Part shown: positions 1 to 8,262 of the stretch, in pieces
How positions within the stretch are numbered: position 1 is the stretch's first letter
Layout of the letters: the number at the start of each line of letters is the position of its first letter
DNA from: an uncultured Oscillospiraceae bacterium
Lineage (GTDB): Bacteria > Bacillota > Clostridia > Oscillospirales > Acutalibacteraceae
Direction: 5' to 3'
Assembly: GCA_949283785.1 (NCBI GenBank)
Contig: CASDTR010000043.1
Location: forward strand, 1 to 41,573
Length of the DNA: 41,573 nucleotides
Translations under genes and position numbers: made by a program
The notes under the pieces: generated by a model
The model's database searches: none
What the model was told of the DNA's origin: nothing
Seen by the model: the letters and a program-made list of their open reading frames with translations, nothing else

Positions 1-407
1 ATGCTTTCCCGGTTGATAAGGGACAAGCCTTTCAGCGTATAGTCCCAATCTTCCGGCAGGGACAGCATTTGCGAAAGCAGGCCCTTGGCTTTCAGGGACA
101 GGTCTTTGTTCCGCAGGTGGTGGTTGCTCATTACCGTGTAGCCCCGGTTCTTCTCCACACGAAAAACTGCCATCTCGTCGTCAACTCCTTTCACTTGGAA
201 TTTCACCGCGTCAAGGGCGGTGAGCTTGCCCGGCTGGTAAGGGCACTCTGCGTAAACGCAAAACTGATATTTCCAGTCGGGACGGTAGAAACGGCAGTCG
301 CCGCAATCCTCCGGCGCTCCGGCGTCGCCGCTGTCATAGTGGTCGAAGCCGGGCTTGCCTTGCATAAGGCTTTCAAAGGCGCGGTCGCCGCCGGATGTGA
401 AATACAT
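1..407 (-). CDS. Cysteine-rich domain in frame with ICE replication initiator (partial)
   Basis: Partial gene running off the left edge. The first 78 codons encode a small cysteine-rich module (Cys around residues 35, 38, 50 and 55, in a 'CGDCRFYRPDWKYQFC' context) of the kind that precedes replication genes in Tn1549-like elements. Without any stop it continues into 'MAVFRVEKNRGYTVMSNHHL...', the typical N-terminus of the winged-helix replication initiator (DUF6017/DnaD-like) of such elements. The upstream start at 407 has a strong AAAGGAGG eight bases ahead. A second AAAGGAG lies 11 bases before the internal ATG at 173, so a separate initiator product from 173 is also possible. In related elements I would expect two separate genes; here they share one frame. 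Seen: the continuous frame and both RBS. Inferred: whether one or two proteins are made. The gene reads away from the element end near 600. Confidence 0.75.
   Translation of the reverse strand, partial: MYFTSGGDRAFESLMQGKPGFDHYDSGDAGAPEDCGDCRFYRPDWKYQFCVYAECPYQPGKLTALDAVKFQVKGVDDEMAVFRVEKNRGYTVMSNHHLRNKDLSLKAKGLLSQMLSLPEDWDYTLKGLSLINRES
185..191 (-). promoter_or_regulatory. Internal ribosome binding site before the ATG at 173
   Basis: AAAGGAG on the minus strand, 11 bases before an in-frame ATG at 173 that starts the recognisable replication-initiator sequence. It supports internal initiation inside the longer frame that starts at 407. Confidence 0.55.
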
Positions 408-435
408 GGCGTCGCCTCCTTTCTGGTTTTGGGCG

Positions 436-485
436 CAAAAAAAGCGGCGTCCTTTTCTCCCACAAGGGATCAGAGAACGCCGCTT
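436..485 (-). terminator. Leader terminator / attenuator upstream of the left ICE operon
   Basis: Nine-base-pair stem (AAGCGGCGT with ACGCCGCTT, 442-450 and 477-485) followed on the minus strand by seven T. It sits about 30 bases before the RBS of the first element gene, so it would stop transcripts entering the operon or act as an attenuator. Stem and T-run are seen; the regulatory role is inferred. Confidence 0.7.
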
Positions 486-547
486 CTGCGGTGTCGTATT
501 CAATTTTAGCCTGATGTGCCGTCCGGGTGGAAAGCATTTCACGGGAA

Positions 548-599
548 GTAGTAAGCGTGTCGAGGCTTTTTCCAAAAGTAGTAATTTGGTAGTAAATTC
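548..599 (+). repeat. Tn916-DR2-like integrase arm repeats (element B end)
   Basis: Three copies of GTAGTAA at 548-554, 578-584 and 589-595; the last reads GTAGTAAATTC, matching the core of the DR2 arm site bound by the N-terminal domain of Tn916 integrase as I recall it. They lie just outside the first gene of a Tn1549-like replication module, where the end of such an element is expected. The exact terminus is not resolved; it is probably between about 600 and 660. Confidence 0.6.
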
Positions 600-606
600 G
601 GTGTCC

Positions 607-2226
607 CTATCCCGTGATTTGCCCGTATTTCCGGGCTTTTTTGAGATAATCAGAGTTGTTATACACAAAAATATATTTTTCCCCCACTGCTTTTACTTCT
701 TCATTGCCGCTAAAGTAAACCGCTGAAAGTTTATCTTCATCTGTAATAATGCGGTATATGACCATGGGATATTTTACAGACCTTATGTTCACAACCCCTG
801 AGTTTCCGGTAACAAAATACTCTCCGTTTTCCGAAACAGCAAATAAATTACTATTGTCAGGTTCAACTCCCACAAAGTTTTGGTCGCTTAAAAGAGCATA
901 GTTAAAAAACGCATATTTACAGTTTTTTCCAATAAAATTGCAAAGGCGTAAATCGAGATAGATGAAATCTGAATATTCAAAGGAATTCTTAAAATAGTAA
1001 AGAATATTTACCATATTTGTGGTGAGAAAAATATATTCAGAGGGTTCAGAAAGATTATCTAAACAGTTTTCTCTGTTTGTTTTGGATATAAGAGAAAGAA
1101 CATCCGTTATCCAGTTCTTGTGCTCTTTTAAGTTATAGGCAATTATGCGGGCAATCTGTTCGTTTATAATGCATTCATTCATACATGACAAATCTTCCAA
1201 AGTTTCTTGTTCCAGTATAACATTTGTATAGTATTCAGCTGCAAAAAAGTCCCGATATAAATTGCAGCTGAATTTAAATGAGCAAACTGCTGAATTTGAA
1301 TCAACAACCAGCTCACCTGCGCCGTAACTCTTCGCTACTCTGTTCAATCTCTCAAGTTTATCGTTATCATTCTCAAAAAGGTGATTTAAAGCGTAACGAA
1401 CTCTGCTTCTGAAAGGCAGAGAACCACCTTTCTTAAACAAATAAGATACATCGGAAATTGCCACAATCTTGTTGCCTGCTTTACTGCACAGATATGCTAA
1501 TTTCGGCAAACACTCCGATAAAATTTCCTGTTCTTTATATTTGTCACTGCAAAACTTTTTTGAAAGTAAATCGAGATCAGTTTTAATATCAGATACATAA
1601 TCTTCTGAATGCGTATTAGAAAGAGCGACAAAATCCACAAGATTTTGAGGAATCGATAACATCTGCTTAAGGGCATTGTTGATACGTTGAGGGTTCGATA
1701 GAGAGGAATATTCTTTTAAAAACCTTATGACCTTTTCGTCACTAAGAGGACAAAGCTTTTTTGTAATAAATGATGAAAAGGTCTTTTTGTCATAATATGT
1801 AGAAGCTGCTACAATAGTACAGTTTTCATATCCGGCAAGTTGTAAAATTTCATTATTTGTACGTGCATATACAGCATTTTGTATTGCTGATTCAAAATGG
1901 TCTATAAGAATAACGAAGCTGTAAGACGCTGAAGAGGACTTAACTTTTTTATTTAAAATATCTTCAAGCCTTAAAAGTTTATCCTCGGAATCTTCTGTTC
2001 CGGTTCCGCAATAATTTTGAAGTATATACAAAAGGATTCCATGGCTGATTACCGCCGGATTATCCAAGTCAACATATATAGGCACAACGCAGCTATCCTC
2101 AGCCAAAAAATGGCAGAGGTTTTTAAGCTGCGTTGTTTTTCCGTATCCTTCTGGGGATACCAAAAGGATATTTGAATCTTTACTGTTTTTTAATATTTTA
2201 TATAGGTTCAATTTATTATCCCCCAT
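607..2226 (-). CDS. STAND/NACHT-like P-loop NTPase, C-terminus cut by element B
   Basis: 539 residues. A Walker A (SPEGYGKTTQL, about 24-34) and a Walker B (FVILIDHFE, about 103-111) mark a P-loop ATPase of the STAND/NACHT type. A helical middle is followed by a short stretch resembling one or two WD40-like blades (from about residue 450). The stop codon is eight bases from a Tn916-DR2-like repeat, and a propeller normally has more blades, so I infer that the conjugative element inserted into the 3' end and supplies the last residues and stop. A good minus-strand promoter precedes it, with a very short leader and no clear RBS. NTPases of this class in mobile-element cargo are often sensors in anti-phage or programmed-death systems, but nothing here proves that role. 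The upstream neighbour on the same strand is a PcfJ-like gene. Confidence 0.65.
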   Translation of the reverse strand: MGDNKLNLYKILKNSKDSNILLVSPEGYGKTTQLKNLCHFLAEDSCVVPIYVDLDNPAVISHGILLYILQNYCGTGTEDSEDKLLRLEDILNKKVKSSSASYSFVILIDHFESAIQNAVYARTNNEILQLAGYENCTIVAASTYYDKKTFSSFITKKLCPLSDEKVIRFLKEYSSLSNPQRINNALKQMLSIPQNLVDFVALSNTHSEDYVSDIKTDLDLLSKKFCSDKYKEQEILSECLPKLAYLCSKAGNKIVAISDVSYLFKKGGSLPFRSRVRYALNHLFENDNDKLERLNRVAKSYGAGELVVDSNSAVCSFKFSCNLYRDFFAAEYYTNVILEQETLEDLSCMNECIINEQIARIIAYNLKEHKNWITDVLSLISKTNRENCLDNLSEPSEYIFLTTNMVNILYYFKNSFEYSDFIYLDLRLCNFIGKNCKYAFFNYALLSDQNFVGVEPDNSNLFAVSENGEYFVTGNSGVVNIRSVKYPMVIYRIITDEDKLSAVYFSGNEEVKAVGEKYIFVYNNSDYLKKARKYGQITG

Positions 2227-2248
2227 TCAAATATCATTGTATGAATGT

Positions 2249-2277
2249 ATTGTATGATGATAAATTTGTGATGTCAA
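2249..2277 (-). promoter_or_regulatory. Promoter of the NTPase gene
   Basis: TTGACA at 2277-2272 and TACAAT at 2254-2249 on the minus strand, separated by 17 bases. The predicted transcript start is only about 15 bases before the ATG at 2226, which has no obvious Shine-Dalgarno sequence. Confidence 0.65.
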
Positions 2278-2329
2278 GCCTTAACAATAGCCGCTTTTTC
2301 ATAGAGTTTATAGACCTATGAAATATATT

Positions 2330-3946
2330 TTACGGATTATATTTTAAGTTCATAAGCTCATATTTTTCACAGAAATCCAAAAAGGCTAAGTATATGCTTT
2401 CTTCGTTTTTAATATCTTCATTTCCTTTAAGCATTGCCTGCGTAACAGCTTCACCATTGAATATCTCTATTGCAGCCAGATATTTCTTTCCCTTTTTTAT
2501 TACCATTACAGGATCATCGAAGGGAGACCATGAACCAAGGCAATTATCAAGCTGTTCCCCGGCCTCTTTATAATCTGCTCTTGTTTCAAGAGCCACAAAG
2601 TCATACCCTCTTATAGTACAATTTTTAATTCTGCTATCCATTCTTTCCATGGGAAGCGAAAACGTGATGTACTGCCTGAAAAAGCTTGTATCATTTAAGA
2701 AAAGTACGCTGTTAAAGTGAAACTTCTTTGTGTTTGTCCACACTTTATGCTCTTCATCCCTTAAGCATGGCAGCATGGTGCAATAATGCAATGCATATGT
2801 AAGCAGCTGTCTCGGAATTGTAAGGAGCTGTTCGTGCAGTTTTTTGGGAGACTTGACTTTAGAATAATCTTTGAAAAAATCAAAAATGGATGGATGCAAA
2901 AACGAGAAAGTGAGAATTTCAAAACAATGTCCGCTTTTGATAAAGCTCAAAAACAGATTTAAGTCACCTTCAAATAATTTCAATAATTTTTCCAACTCAT
3001 CACGATATATAAGTAAATGAGGATTTTGCATTATCGCTTTTTTTATTGCAGGAGTCTTAGGAAGATTGGTTTTCATAAATGAATCCGGCAGGTTTTCATA
3101 ATTATGAAGGATGAAAGTACGATCTTTAAGACAATCGTAGATTGCTATCCCATCCCTTTCAAAGGGGAGGGCTTCATAGAAATATGCTGACGGATAATTC
3201 ACAAATTGTACCAATTTCAAAAGCAGTGTCAGCGTAATTTCATTTTCACTGAATGGAAACGCATGTTCACCCCATACCTCACATAATGCCTGTTTGATGG
3301 CCCTTTTAACCCTAAGGTTATAATTAATATATTTTATCAGAATATCTTTGTTAAAATCGACTGATTTGTTATCCGCAACCATAAGGTTAGCTTTTGATTT
3401 ATTGTCCATAATTGACAGCGAAAAAGAAGAATTTTCAAAATCCAGCAACAGCACCTCGTACAGGCTATCAAAAGCAGTCATAAATAATTCTTCATTTATT
3501 TCACCGTCAATCCACCCGCATTTTATAAAATCAAACAACCGTTTGACTTTCATTTTAACCTTAAGCTTTTTTCCCTCTAAGGTAACAATGATTGTTTTTG
3601 ATTTTGCTGCCTGGTTGGAAACACCTGAGCATTTGCTGCAAACCCAGTTGTGCTCATCAGGTTTTATATAGAAGGATATATTATTTTTATAGTCTAAATA
3701 CTCTTTGATATCAGACGAATTTAATACAAACGGATGATATCTTGGAGTTTCACAGCCGCAATACGGACACACTCTTAATTTTTTGTATATTGTTACTTTC
3801 TCATCATATACTTCCACTCTGCTGATTTCCATCTGCTTATTTGAACTCAAAATCTTTAAAGCAGAATCATAATCATACGTTTTGCTGCTCTCCTTACATA
3901 CATAACCGTCACTTAAAGCTATTTTCTTTTTCATTAAAACAGACAT
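2330..3946 (-). CDS. PcfJ-like protein with zinc ribbon
   Basis: 538 residues from the ATG at 3946, chosen because GGAGG lies five bases ahead of it (an in-frame ATG at 3979 has no such site). The N-terminal part has two Cys pairs (CPYCG and CSKCS) likely to bind zinc. The C-terminal ~110 residues carry the PcfJ-family signature: 'EQLDNCLGSW', then a strand with 'KKYLAAIEI', then 'TQAMLKGNED'. PcfJ-like proteins are common in plasmids, phages and conjugative elements; the name comes from the pCF10 transfer operon, but the biochemical role of this domain is not established. It lies 103 bases upstream of the NTPase gene on the same strand and is divergent from the four-gene module at 4226-7205. 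Confidence 0.7.
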   Translation of the reverse strand: MSVLMKKKIALSDGYVCKESSKTYDYDSALKILSSNKQMEISRVEVYDEKVTIYKKLRVCPYCGCETPRYHPFVLNSSDIKEYLDYKNNISFYIKPDEHNWVCSKCSGVSNQAAKSKTIIVTLEGKKLKVKMKVKRLFDFIKCGWIDGEINEELFMTAFDSLYEVLLLDFENSSFSLSIMDNKSKANLMVADNKSVDFNKDILIKYINYNLRVKRAIKQALCEVWGEHAFPFSENEITLTLLLKLVQFVNYPSAYFYEALPFERDGIAIYDCLKDRTFILHNYENLPDSFMKTNLPKTPAIKKAIMQNPHLLIYRDELEKLLKLFEGDLNLFLSFIKSGHCFEILTFSFLHPSIFDFFKDYSKVKSPKKLHEQLLTIPRQLLTYALHYCTMLPCLRDEEHKVWTNTKKFHFNSVLFLNDTSFFRQYITFSLPMERMDSRIKNCTIRGYDFVALETRADYKEAGEQLDNCLGSWSPFDDPVMVIKKGKKYLAAIEIFNGEAVTQAMLKGNEDIKNEESIYLAFLDFCEKYELMNLKYNP

Positions 3947-4129
3947 AATACCCTCCACCACATACATTGATTTTTGCAAAGGCGCAAAGTCCCCCGCAAA
4001 CTATAGTTTCATTATAATCGAAACATAGAATGTGACTGGATTTTTGGGTTTTAAGATCGAACAGGAAAAACCGAACATCAAATGCCTAAAAAATATTTGC
4101 GATATAATGCACACAATGAAGGGGATGCT

Positions 4130-4201
4130 ATGGCAAAAACTCAAAAAACAAAAACCCACACATCAAATGCAAAAATCTCAATTATGGTATCATTCCCTTA
4201 G
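4130..4201 (+). CDS. Possible 23-residue basic leader peptide
   Basis: ATG after a GGGG-containing purine run, 23 codons, Lys/Thr rich, stop at 4199-4201, located 25 bases before the next gene in the 3947-4225 divergent intergenic region. A TATAAT at 4103-4108 lies just upstream but no good -35 accompanies it. It could be a leader peptide or chance; listed because it immediately precedes the four-gene module. Confidence 0.2.
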   Translation: MAKTQKTKTHTSNAKISIMVSFP

Positions 4202-4225
4202 CACGGATAAGGAGGCATGCAAACA

Positions 4226-4846
4226 ATGGAGAAAAACGAAAAAAAGGAAAGGTTTGACAACTATCAGGTCCCGACGTTTTTTCTGGCACTAAACCGCCGG
4301 ATTAAGACACTTTTGGTGACAAGCCGTTTTGCAGCGAACGGCAGAGCTATCAACAAAAGAATTGCATCGATGAACAGGAGAACACTGAAAATGATTAACC
4401 TCAGCGCCAACAAGCTTCTCAAAAACAATAAGGATGTTTTCCTTAACGCAATTGCTGCACGCCGTTTGCTTTGCGAAAACGAAAACAAAAGCACTTGCCC
4501 TGTACCCACAACAGAGCCTGCGTCTGACGAATCAATTGTTAAGCGTAAAAGGCGTATAGCCGCTGCCACCGCAGAAATGGAACGCAGATCTGCCAAAATG
4601 ATGCACGCTTATGAGGCTTTGGACAAGCTGCTGCTCCTTAAAGAAGAGTATACCGAATACATATATTCCATGTATAACGAATATATCAGTGTTGTTGAGC
4701 AGTACTCCTCGCGCATCCTTCGCAAGAATCCGAAGGCAGTCTTTGAAACAACACTTGCAATTGAAGATGTTGAGGCTATCATTTCCGACATTTTTTTATT
4801 GAAAGAGAAAGAGGAGGAAGATGCAGATGTTCAGAAAAAAGGTTAA
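4226..4846 (+). CDS. Helical protein, first gene of the four-gene envelope module
   Basis: 206 residues, not recognised. The ATG at 4226 is chosen because AAGGAGG (4209-4215) is ten bases ahead; an in-frame ATG at 4217 is too close to it. The sequence is strongly charged and helical: an Arg/Lys-rich N-terminal third, a short Pro/Thr linker (about 95-105), and a C-terminal helical region with long amphipathic or coiled-coil stretches (about 110-165) ending in a Glu-rich tail. No signal peptide, membrane segment or catalytic motif is visible, so it is probably cytoplasmic. It overlaps the next gene by about 20 bases, implying translational coupling in an operon with 4827-5213, 5210-6031 and 6090-7205. 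I infer a structural or adaptor role with the membrane partners. Confidence 0.6.
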   Translation: MEKNEKKERFDNYQVPTFFLALNRRIKTLLVTSRFAANGRAINKRIASMNRRTLKMINLSANKLLKNNKDVFLNAIAARRLLCENENKSTCPVPTTEPASDESIVKRKRRIAAATAEMERRSAKMMHAYEALDKLLLLKEEYTEYIYSMYNEYISVVEQYSSRILRKNPKAVFETTLAIEDVEAIISDIFLLKEKEEEDADVQKKG

Positions 4847-5213
4847 AAATAACGAACTTCCGAAAGAAAGCGTAACGGTAATATTGGACGAAAACACGGA
4901 TTACAGTCACGTAGTACCGAAGGCTGACTATGAAGATGCGCTCCAGTTTCCAGAAACGGCCATTGATGAAAATAGAAAATTCATCAATGAAGCTGACGTA
5001 AGTGAACAGCTTTTTGAATATAGAGAAGCATTTATCGAAGCTCTCTATCAGAAGAACGTAAGCAAACTCTATAGCATCCACACTAAAAGAGTCCACACCT
5101 GGAATGAGATCAAACGTGGGGCAAGCGTTCAGGCGCTGCGCTGCGACCTGCACCTGAACCTTCTCGATACTATCGAGGCAGTACTTGCAACAACGAAAGG
5201 AGAAAGCAAATGA
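4827..5213 (+). CDS. Small unknown protein, second gene of the module
   Basis: 128 residues from the ATG at 4827; an ATG at 4821 is only three bases from the AGGAGG, whereas 4827 has nine-base spacing. Not recognised. The N-terminal half is acidic and probably flexible, the C-terminal half is amphipathic helix (around 'LFEYREAFIEALYQKN' and 'LHLNLLDTIEAVLATT'). No membrane segment or signal. It overlaps its upstream neighbour by about 20 bases and shares four bases (ATGA) with the membrane protein at 5210, so the three are almost certainly co-translated. It could be an adaptor between the helical protein and the membrane protein; that is inference. Confidence 0.6.
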   Translation: MFRKKVKNNELPKESVTVILDENTDYSHVVPKADYEDALQFPETAIDENRKFINEADVSEQLFEYREAFIEALYQKNVSKLYSIHTKRVHTWNEIKRGASVQALRCDLHLNLLDTIEAVLATTKGESK

Positions 5214-6031
5214 AAACAAAAAGTTTTTACGAAAGAACTGAGCATGCACTGACAAAGTCAGGTGCTTTGAAGAAACAGTCTGTTCTGTTCTCACCGAAAC
5301 TCGCTATGGTAGTGACATTACTTGCAGTCATTATCGATGCCTCGAGTATATTCATCAGCATAGATCCTTTACTGAAAGGCAATTTATTTTTCAACATACT
5401 CGTAACTACCACTACAGCGTTCGTTTTGGATTTTTTGCCTTCGTATTTTGCGACTCTTATCAATAAGTACAATTATTATAAGAGCAGCGACAAAGTAAAA
5501 GCCAAGATGAACATTTTGCTTTTATCAATGGGCCTTATAGTCATTCTTAGTACATTTACGATTCTCTTCATTTTCCGTTACAGTGCTTCTGACTTTATTC
5601 TCGCAAATACGTTCCTCTATTATGAAACGATGGCATCAGTTTCAGAAACTTCGCCTATTTTTACGGAAAAGATCGCATCCATTCTCATGACGATATTAAA
5701 TGTCGTAAATATTGGAAGCACCTTCACAGTTTTCGTCGTATGGTTTTTTGTTACCCCCAGTGAAGACGAACTTGAAGCCTCAGCTCTGATTAAACGCACT
5801 ATCACGCTCTACAGAATGAAGGATGAACAAGTTTTACAGAAAGAACAGCTTAAGAATGTTGTTGACTATGATGCTGCTGATGAAGAGCAGAAAGCATATG
5901 TCTCCATAAATGATCTTCTGACAAAAGAAAAAGAAGTCGAACGTCGAAGAGCCATCAATGACCTCGCTGCGACTTTAAATGACGCTGACTGCACTCAGTA
6001 CATACTTAATACAGTTTCCACCCAAAGTTGA
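5210..6031 (+). CDS. Four-helix inner membrane protein with cytoplasmic tail
   Basis: 273 residues with four predicted membrane spans at about 31-51, 57-83, 98-124 and 153-180, joined by short loops except for a ~28-residue outside loop between spans 3 and 4. The N-terminal ~30 residues are basic and the last ~90 are charged and helical, so both ends should be in the cytoplasm. The stop of the upstream gene overlaps this start (ATGA). I do not recognise the family. The spacing of spans is unlike MotA/ZorA/TolQ/ExbB proteins, which have a large loop or tail between pairs of helices, although pairing with an OmpA-domain partner downstream resembles the logic of such complexes. Probably the membrane core of the module. 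Confidence 0.65.
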   Translation: MKTKSFYERTEHALTKSGALKKQSVLFSPKLAMVVTLLAVIIDASSIFISIDPLLKGNLFFNILVTTTTAFVLDFLPSYFATLINKYNYYKSSDKVKAKMNILLLSMGLIVILSTFTILFIFRYSASDFILANTFLYYETMASVSETSPIFTEKIASILMTILNVVNIGSTFTVFVVWFFVTPSEDELEASALIKRTITLYRMKDEQVLQKEQLKNVVDYDAADEEQKAYVSINDLLTKEKEVERRRAINDLAATLNDADCTQYILNTVSTQS

Positions 6032-6089
6032 AGGGTCTCAAACGGCACTATGCTAATATAGAGTAAATAAAAAAAGGGAGAGAACACAT

Positions 6090-7205
6090 ATGAAAAAGAC
6101 TTTGCGTTTGTTAGCCATCTTTTTGCTCATTACCACAATCGTCGGCTCTTTCAGCGGCTGTCAGCCGCCAGAGCCGACCTCCGTAACCGTGGGCTTCGCC
6201 AAAACAAGAAATAACGCTGATGTCGATTACGATAGGATCTTCGATCATGTGAAAAGTGAGCTTTCCGCAAAAGGCAGCACTTTAACCACCTACGAGATCG
6301 ACGGCGACCCTCATAAGGTCGGTAACACTACGACTATAGACTATCCTATCGGCTCCTCAAAAGCCAACAAAGAAGCTGAAACAATGCGAGCCATAACCGT
6401 AACTAAGGAGAATATAAAAAATGCTGCTCCGAATGATCCGGAAATTGATATTTACTCAGCTTTTAGGGCTTTGGCCGACGAGGTTAGAGCACAGGGGAAC
6501 GAGAAGATGATAATTATTGTTTCAAACTTGCTCTCCACAAGCGGAGTGATTAACTTTACTCGCTTTCCGATTAACGGAAACTTGAACAAATATGCTGAAG
6601 AGCTCTCTTCAGAAATGCCTTCTTTTGAAAATATAAGCGTCAAATGGTTTGTTGCCCCAACTGCAGATGCACAGGAAGACCTGAAGATCAGTGACATCGA
6701 AGTTCTTAAAGAGTTTTACAGATGCCTTATCGAAAAGGCGGGGGGCACCGTAGAATTTATTTCCGCTCCTCCTGCAGCCGAAGAAAGTGATAAATCCTCC
6801 TGGCCGAAGGTTTCAACGGTGAACGTTGAAAAAAAGGATTTCATTGACGTCTCTCTTGACACAAGCACCCTTTTCAAGGGCGACTCTGCGGAGTTTCTCA
6901 CCAGGAATTCAACGGAAGAGATACTCGAAAACGTAGCAAAACAAGTTGGTGACGAAAAAATTCTTGTCGTCGGCAGTACAGCTGATACTAATGATTCCGA
7001 AGCAAGCCATCTGGAATTATCCGAGCTTAGAGCTGCTGCAATCAAAGAGCGTCTCATTACGCTGGGTGTTCCACCCGAGAATATAGAAACGATAGGTATA
7101 GGGAATAAAAGCCACAAATACAGGGCAAAAAACGAAGAGGAAAACCGGTGCGTATATATTCTTAGCGAGAGTAGTGAGAAAGCAAAGTATTTTTCATTGC
7201 TATAG
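6090..7205 (+). CDS. Lipoprotein with degenerate VWA-like domain and C-terminal OmpA-like domain
   Basis: 371 residues. A signal peptide with lipobox (VGSFSGC, Cys24) predicts an exported lipid-anchored protein. Residues ~30-225 alternate strands and helices like a von Willebrand A fold, with 'EKMIIIVSNLLSTSG' where a core strand would be, but lacking the DxSxS metal site. Residues ~250-365 resemble an OmpA/MotB peptidoglycan-binding domain: 'ILVVGSTADT', then 'LSELRAAAIKERL' and 'LGVPPENIETIGIGN'. OmpA-like domains are uncommon in Gram-positive lipoproteins outside MotB-type complexes. It lies 58 bases after the membrane protein with its own GGGAGAG site; a bidirectional terminator follows. 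I infer that it ties the membrane complex to the cell wall. Confidence 0.65.
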   Translation: MKKTLRLLAIFLLITTIVGSFSGCQPPEPTSVTVGFAKTRNNADVDYDRIFDHVKSELSAKGSTLTTYEIDGDPHKVGNTTTIDYPIGSSKANKEAETMRAITVTKENIKNAAPNDPEIDIYSAFRALADEVRAQGNEKMIIIVSNLLSTSGVINFTRFPINGNLNKYAEELSSEMPSFENISVKWFVAPTADAQEDLKISDIEVLKEFYRCLIEKAGGTVEFISAPPAAEESDKSSWPKVSTVNVEKKDFIDVSLDTSTLFKGDSAEFLTRNSTEEILENVAKQVGDEKILVVGSTADTNDSEASHLELSELRAAAIKERLITLGVPPENIETIGIGNKSHKYRAKNEEENRCVYILSESSEKAKYFSLL

Positions 7206-7229
7206 TAATCGTTAATCTTCTCTTATCTT

Positions 7230-7271
7230 AAAAAACGGATGTCCACCGCCTTGGCAGACATCCGTTTTTTT
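7230..7271. terminator. Bidirectional terminator between lipoprotein and relaxase fragment
   Basis: Stem AAAACGGATGTC with GACATCCGTTTT, flanked by A-run and T-run, ending convergent genes on both strands. Confidence 0.85.
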
Positions 7272-7272
7272 C

Positions 7273-8262
7273 TTAGTGAACCTGTTCTTTTTGTTCCTTT
7301 TTCCGTTCCTCCTGATTTTCGCTTGCGTAAAAAGAGACGACGTTTTCCTTTGCAATGAGCAATTGCCTTGCCTCATCACGTGCTTTGCGAAACTCGGCGT
7401 ATTTCTGCTTTTTATCCGATAAAAGCTGAGTGTACTCTTCGTTAAGGTCTTTTATCTTTGGTATGGAAGATACTCCCAGCTCATCAAATGATTTTTTGGC
7501 AGCTTTATGAATGGCGATTTCCTCCTTATGCTCATTAAGGTATTTCCTACTGTAACCCGCCTTGCGATATGCTTCATAAATCGGCCGTGTTTTTGAATAG
7601 CCGATAATGTGCTTTCTTAAGGTTTTAATCTCTTCTATTCTCGTTTCGGCAGCCTTAATTGACATGAGTAATTCATCACGTTTTACCATACTGTCCTCTA
7701 CGCTTTTATTAAGCTGCTCAAGGGTATCGGCTCCGTGAGTTCTTGCATAATAAAGAGAATTCCACAGCTGTTTTGCATTGTGCTTACGTGCCCATGCACC
7801 ATAACCTCCACCCTTTGCCATCTTCTCCTGAACATCCACAATGAGGCTGATCGACTCTTTCCATTTTGAACTTTTCTTTGCTGCACGTACTGTCTTGCCG
7901 TCCAAAACTGCACGTAGCGTCGCCTCCTGATATTCTTCATCCAGTGAACCTAGTCGGATAAACCGCTGCTGATCTTTTCCTCTTACGGAGATGTTTTTGC
8001 CCCGCTTTATTTCATAACCTGCAGCTTCAAGAGCTTTAAGAAACGCCTCAAAAGTTTTCGGTTTTTCCTCAGACGACAAAATTTTGTCAATGACATTGCA
8101 GAGAACATCCCTGTGCTTTGTGCGGCGTGTAAATGAAGAGCGTTTCTCACGTTGTGAATACGGTTTCGGAGTAATGACCGATAAGCCGTTTTCCAAACAT
8201 ATAAGGTCGCTGACACGCTGCAGAGCAATACCAGACAGATAAAAATTTCTGAACTTATTCAC
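7273..8262 (-). pseudogene. Relaxase/mobilization protein, C-terminal fragment
   Basis: 329 codons open from a GTG at 8262, but no RBS precedes it. The sequence 'KFRNFYLSGIALQRVSDL' followed by 'ENGLSVITPKPYS' is the segment that follows the catalytic domain in Tn1549-type relaxases, and a long charged coiled-coil tail follows. The N-terminal catalytic part (Tyr and the three-His metal site) is missing: immediately upstream lies group II intron sequence. The join is at about 8253-8262. Seen: the abrupt switch from intron-like RNA sequence to mid-relaxase protein. Inferred: a deletion removed the N-terminus and everything between maff2 and here. Unlikely to yield a working relaxase. Confidence 0.75.

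Noticed and set aside
69-726. Long plus-strand open frames at 69-509 and 355-726
   Set aside because: They are antisense to the element leader and replication gene, with no RBS and no recognisable protein.
5210-7205. Zorya-type ZorAB pair
   Set aside because: The membrane protein lacks the MotA/ZorA span arrangement, and no ZorC/D-like genes are adjacent; only the OmpA domain is shared.
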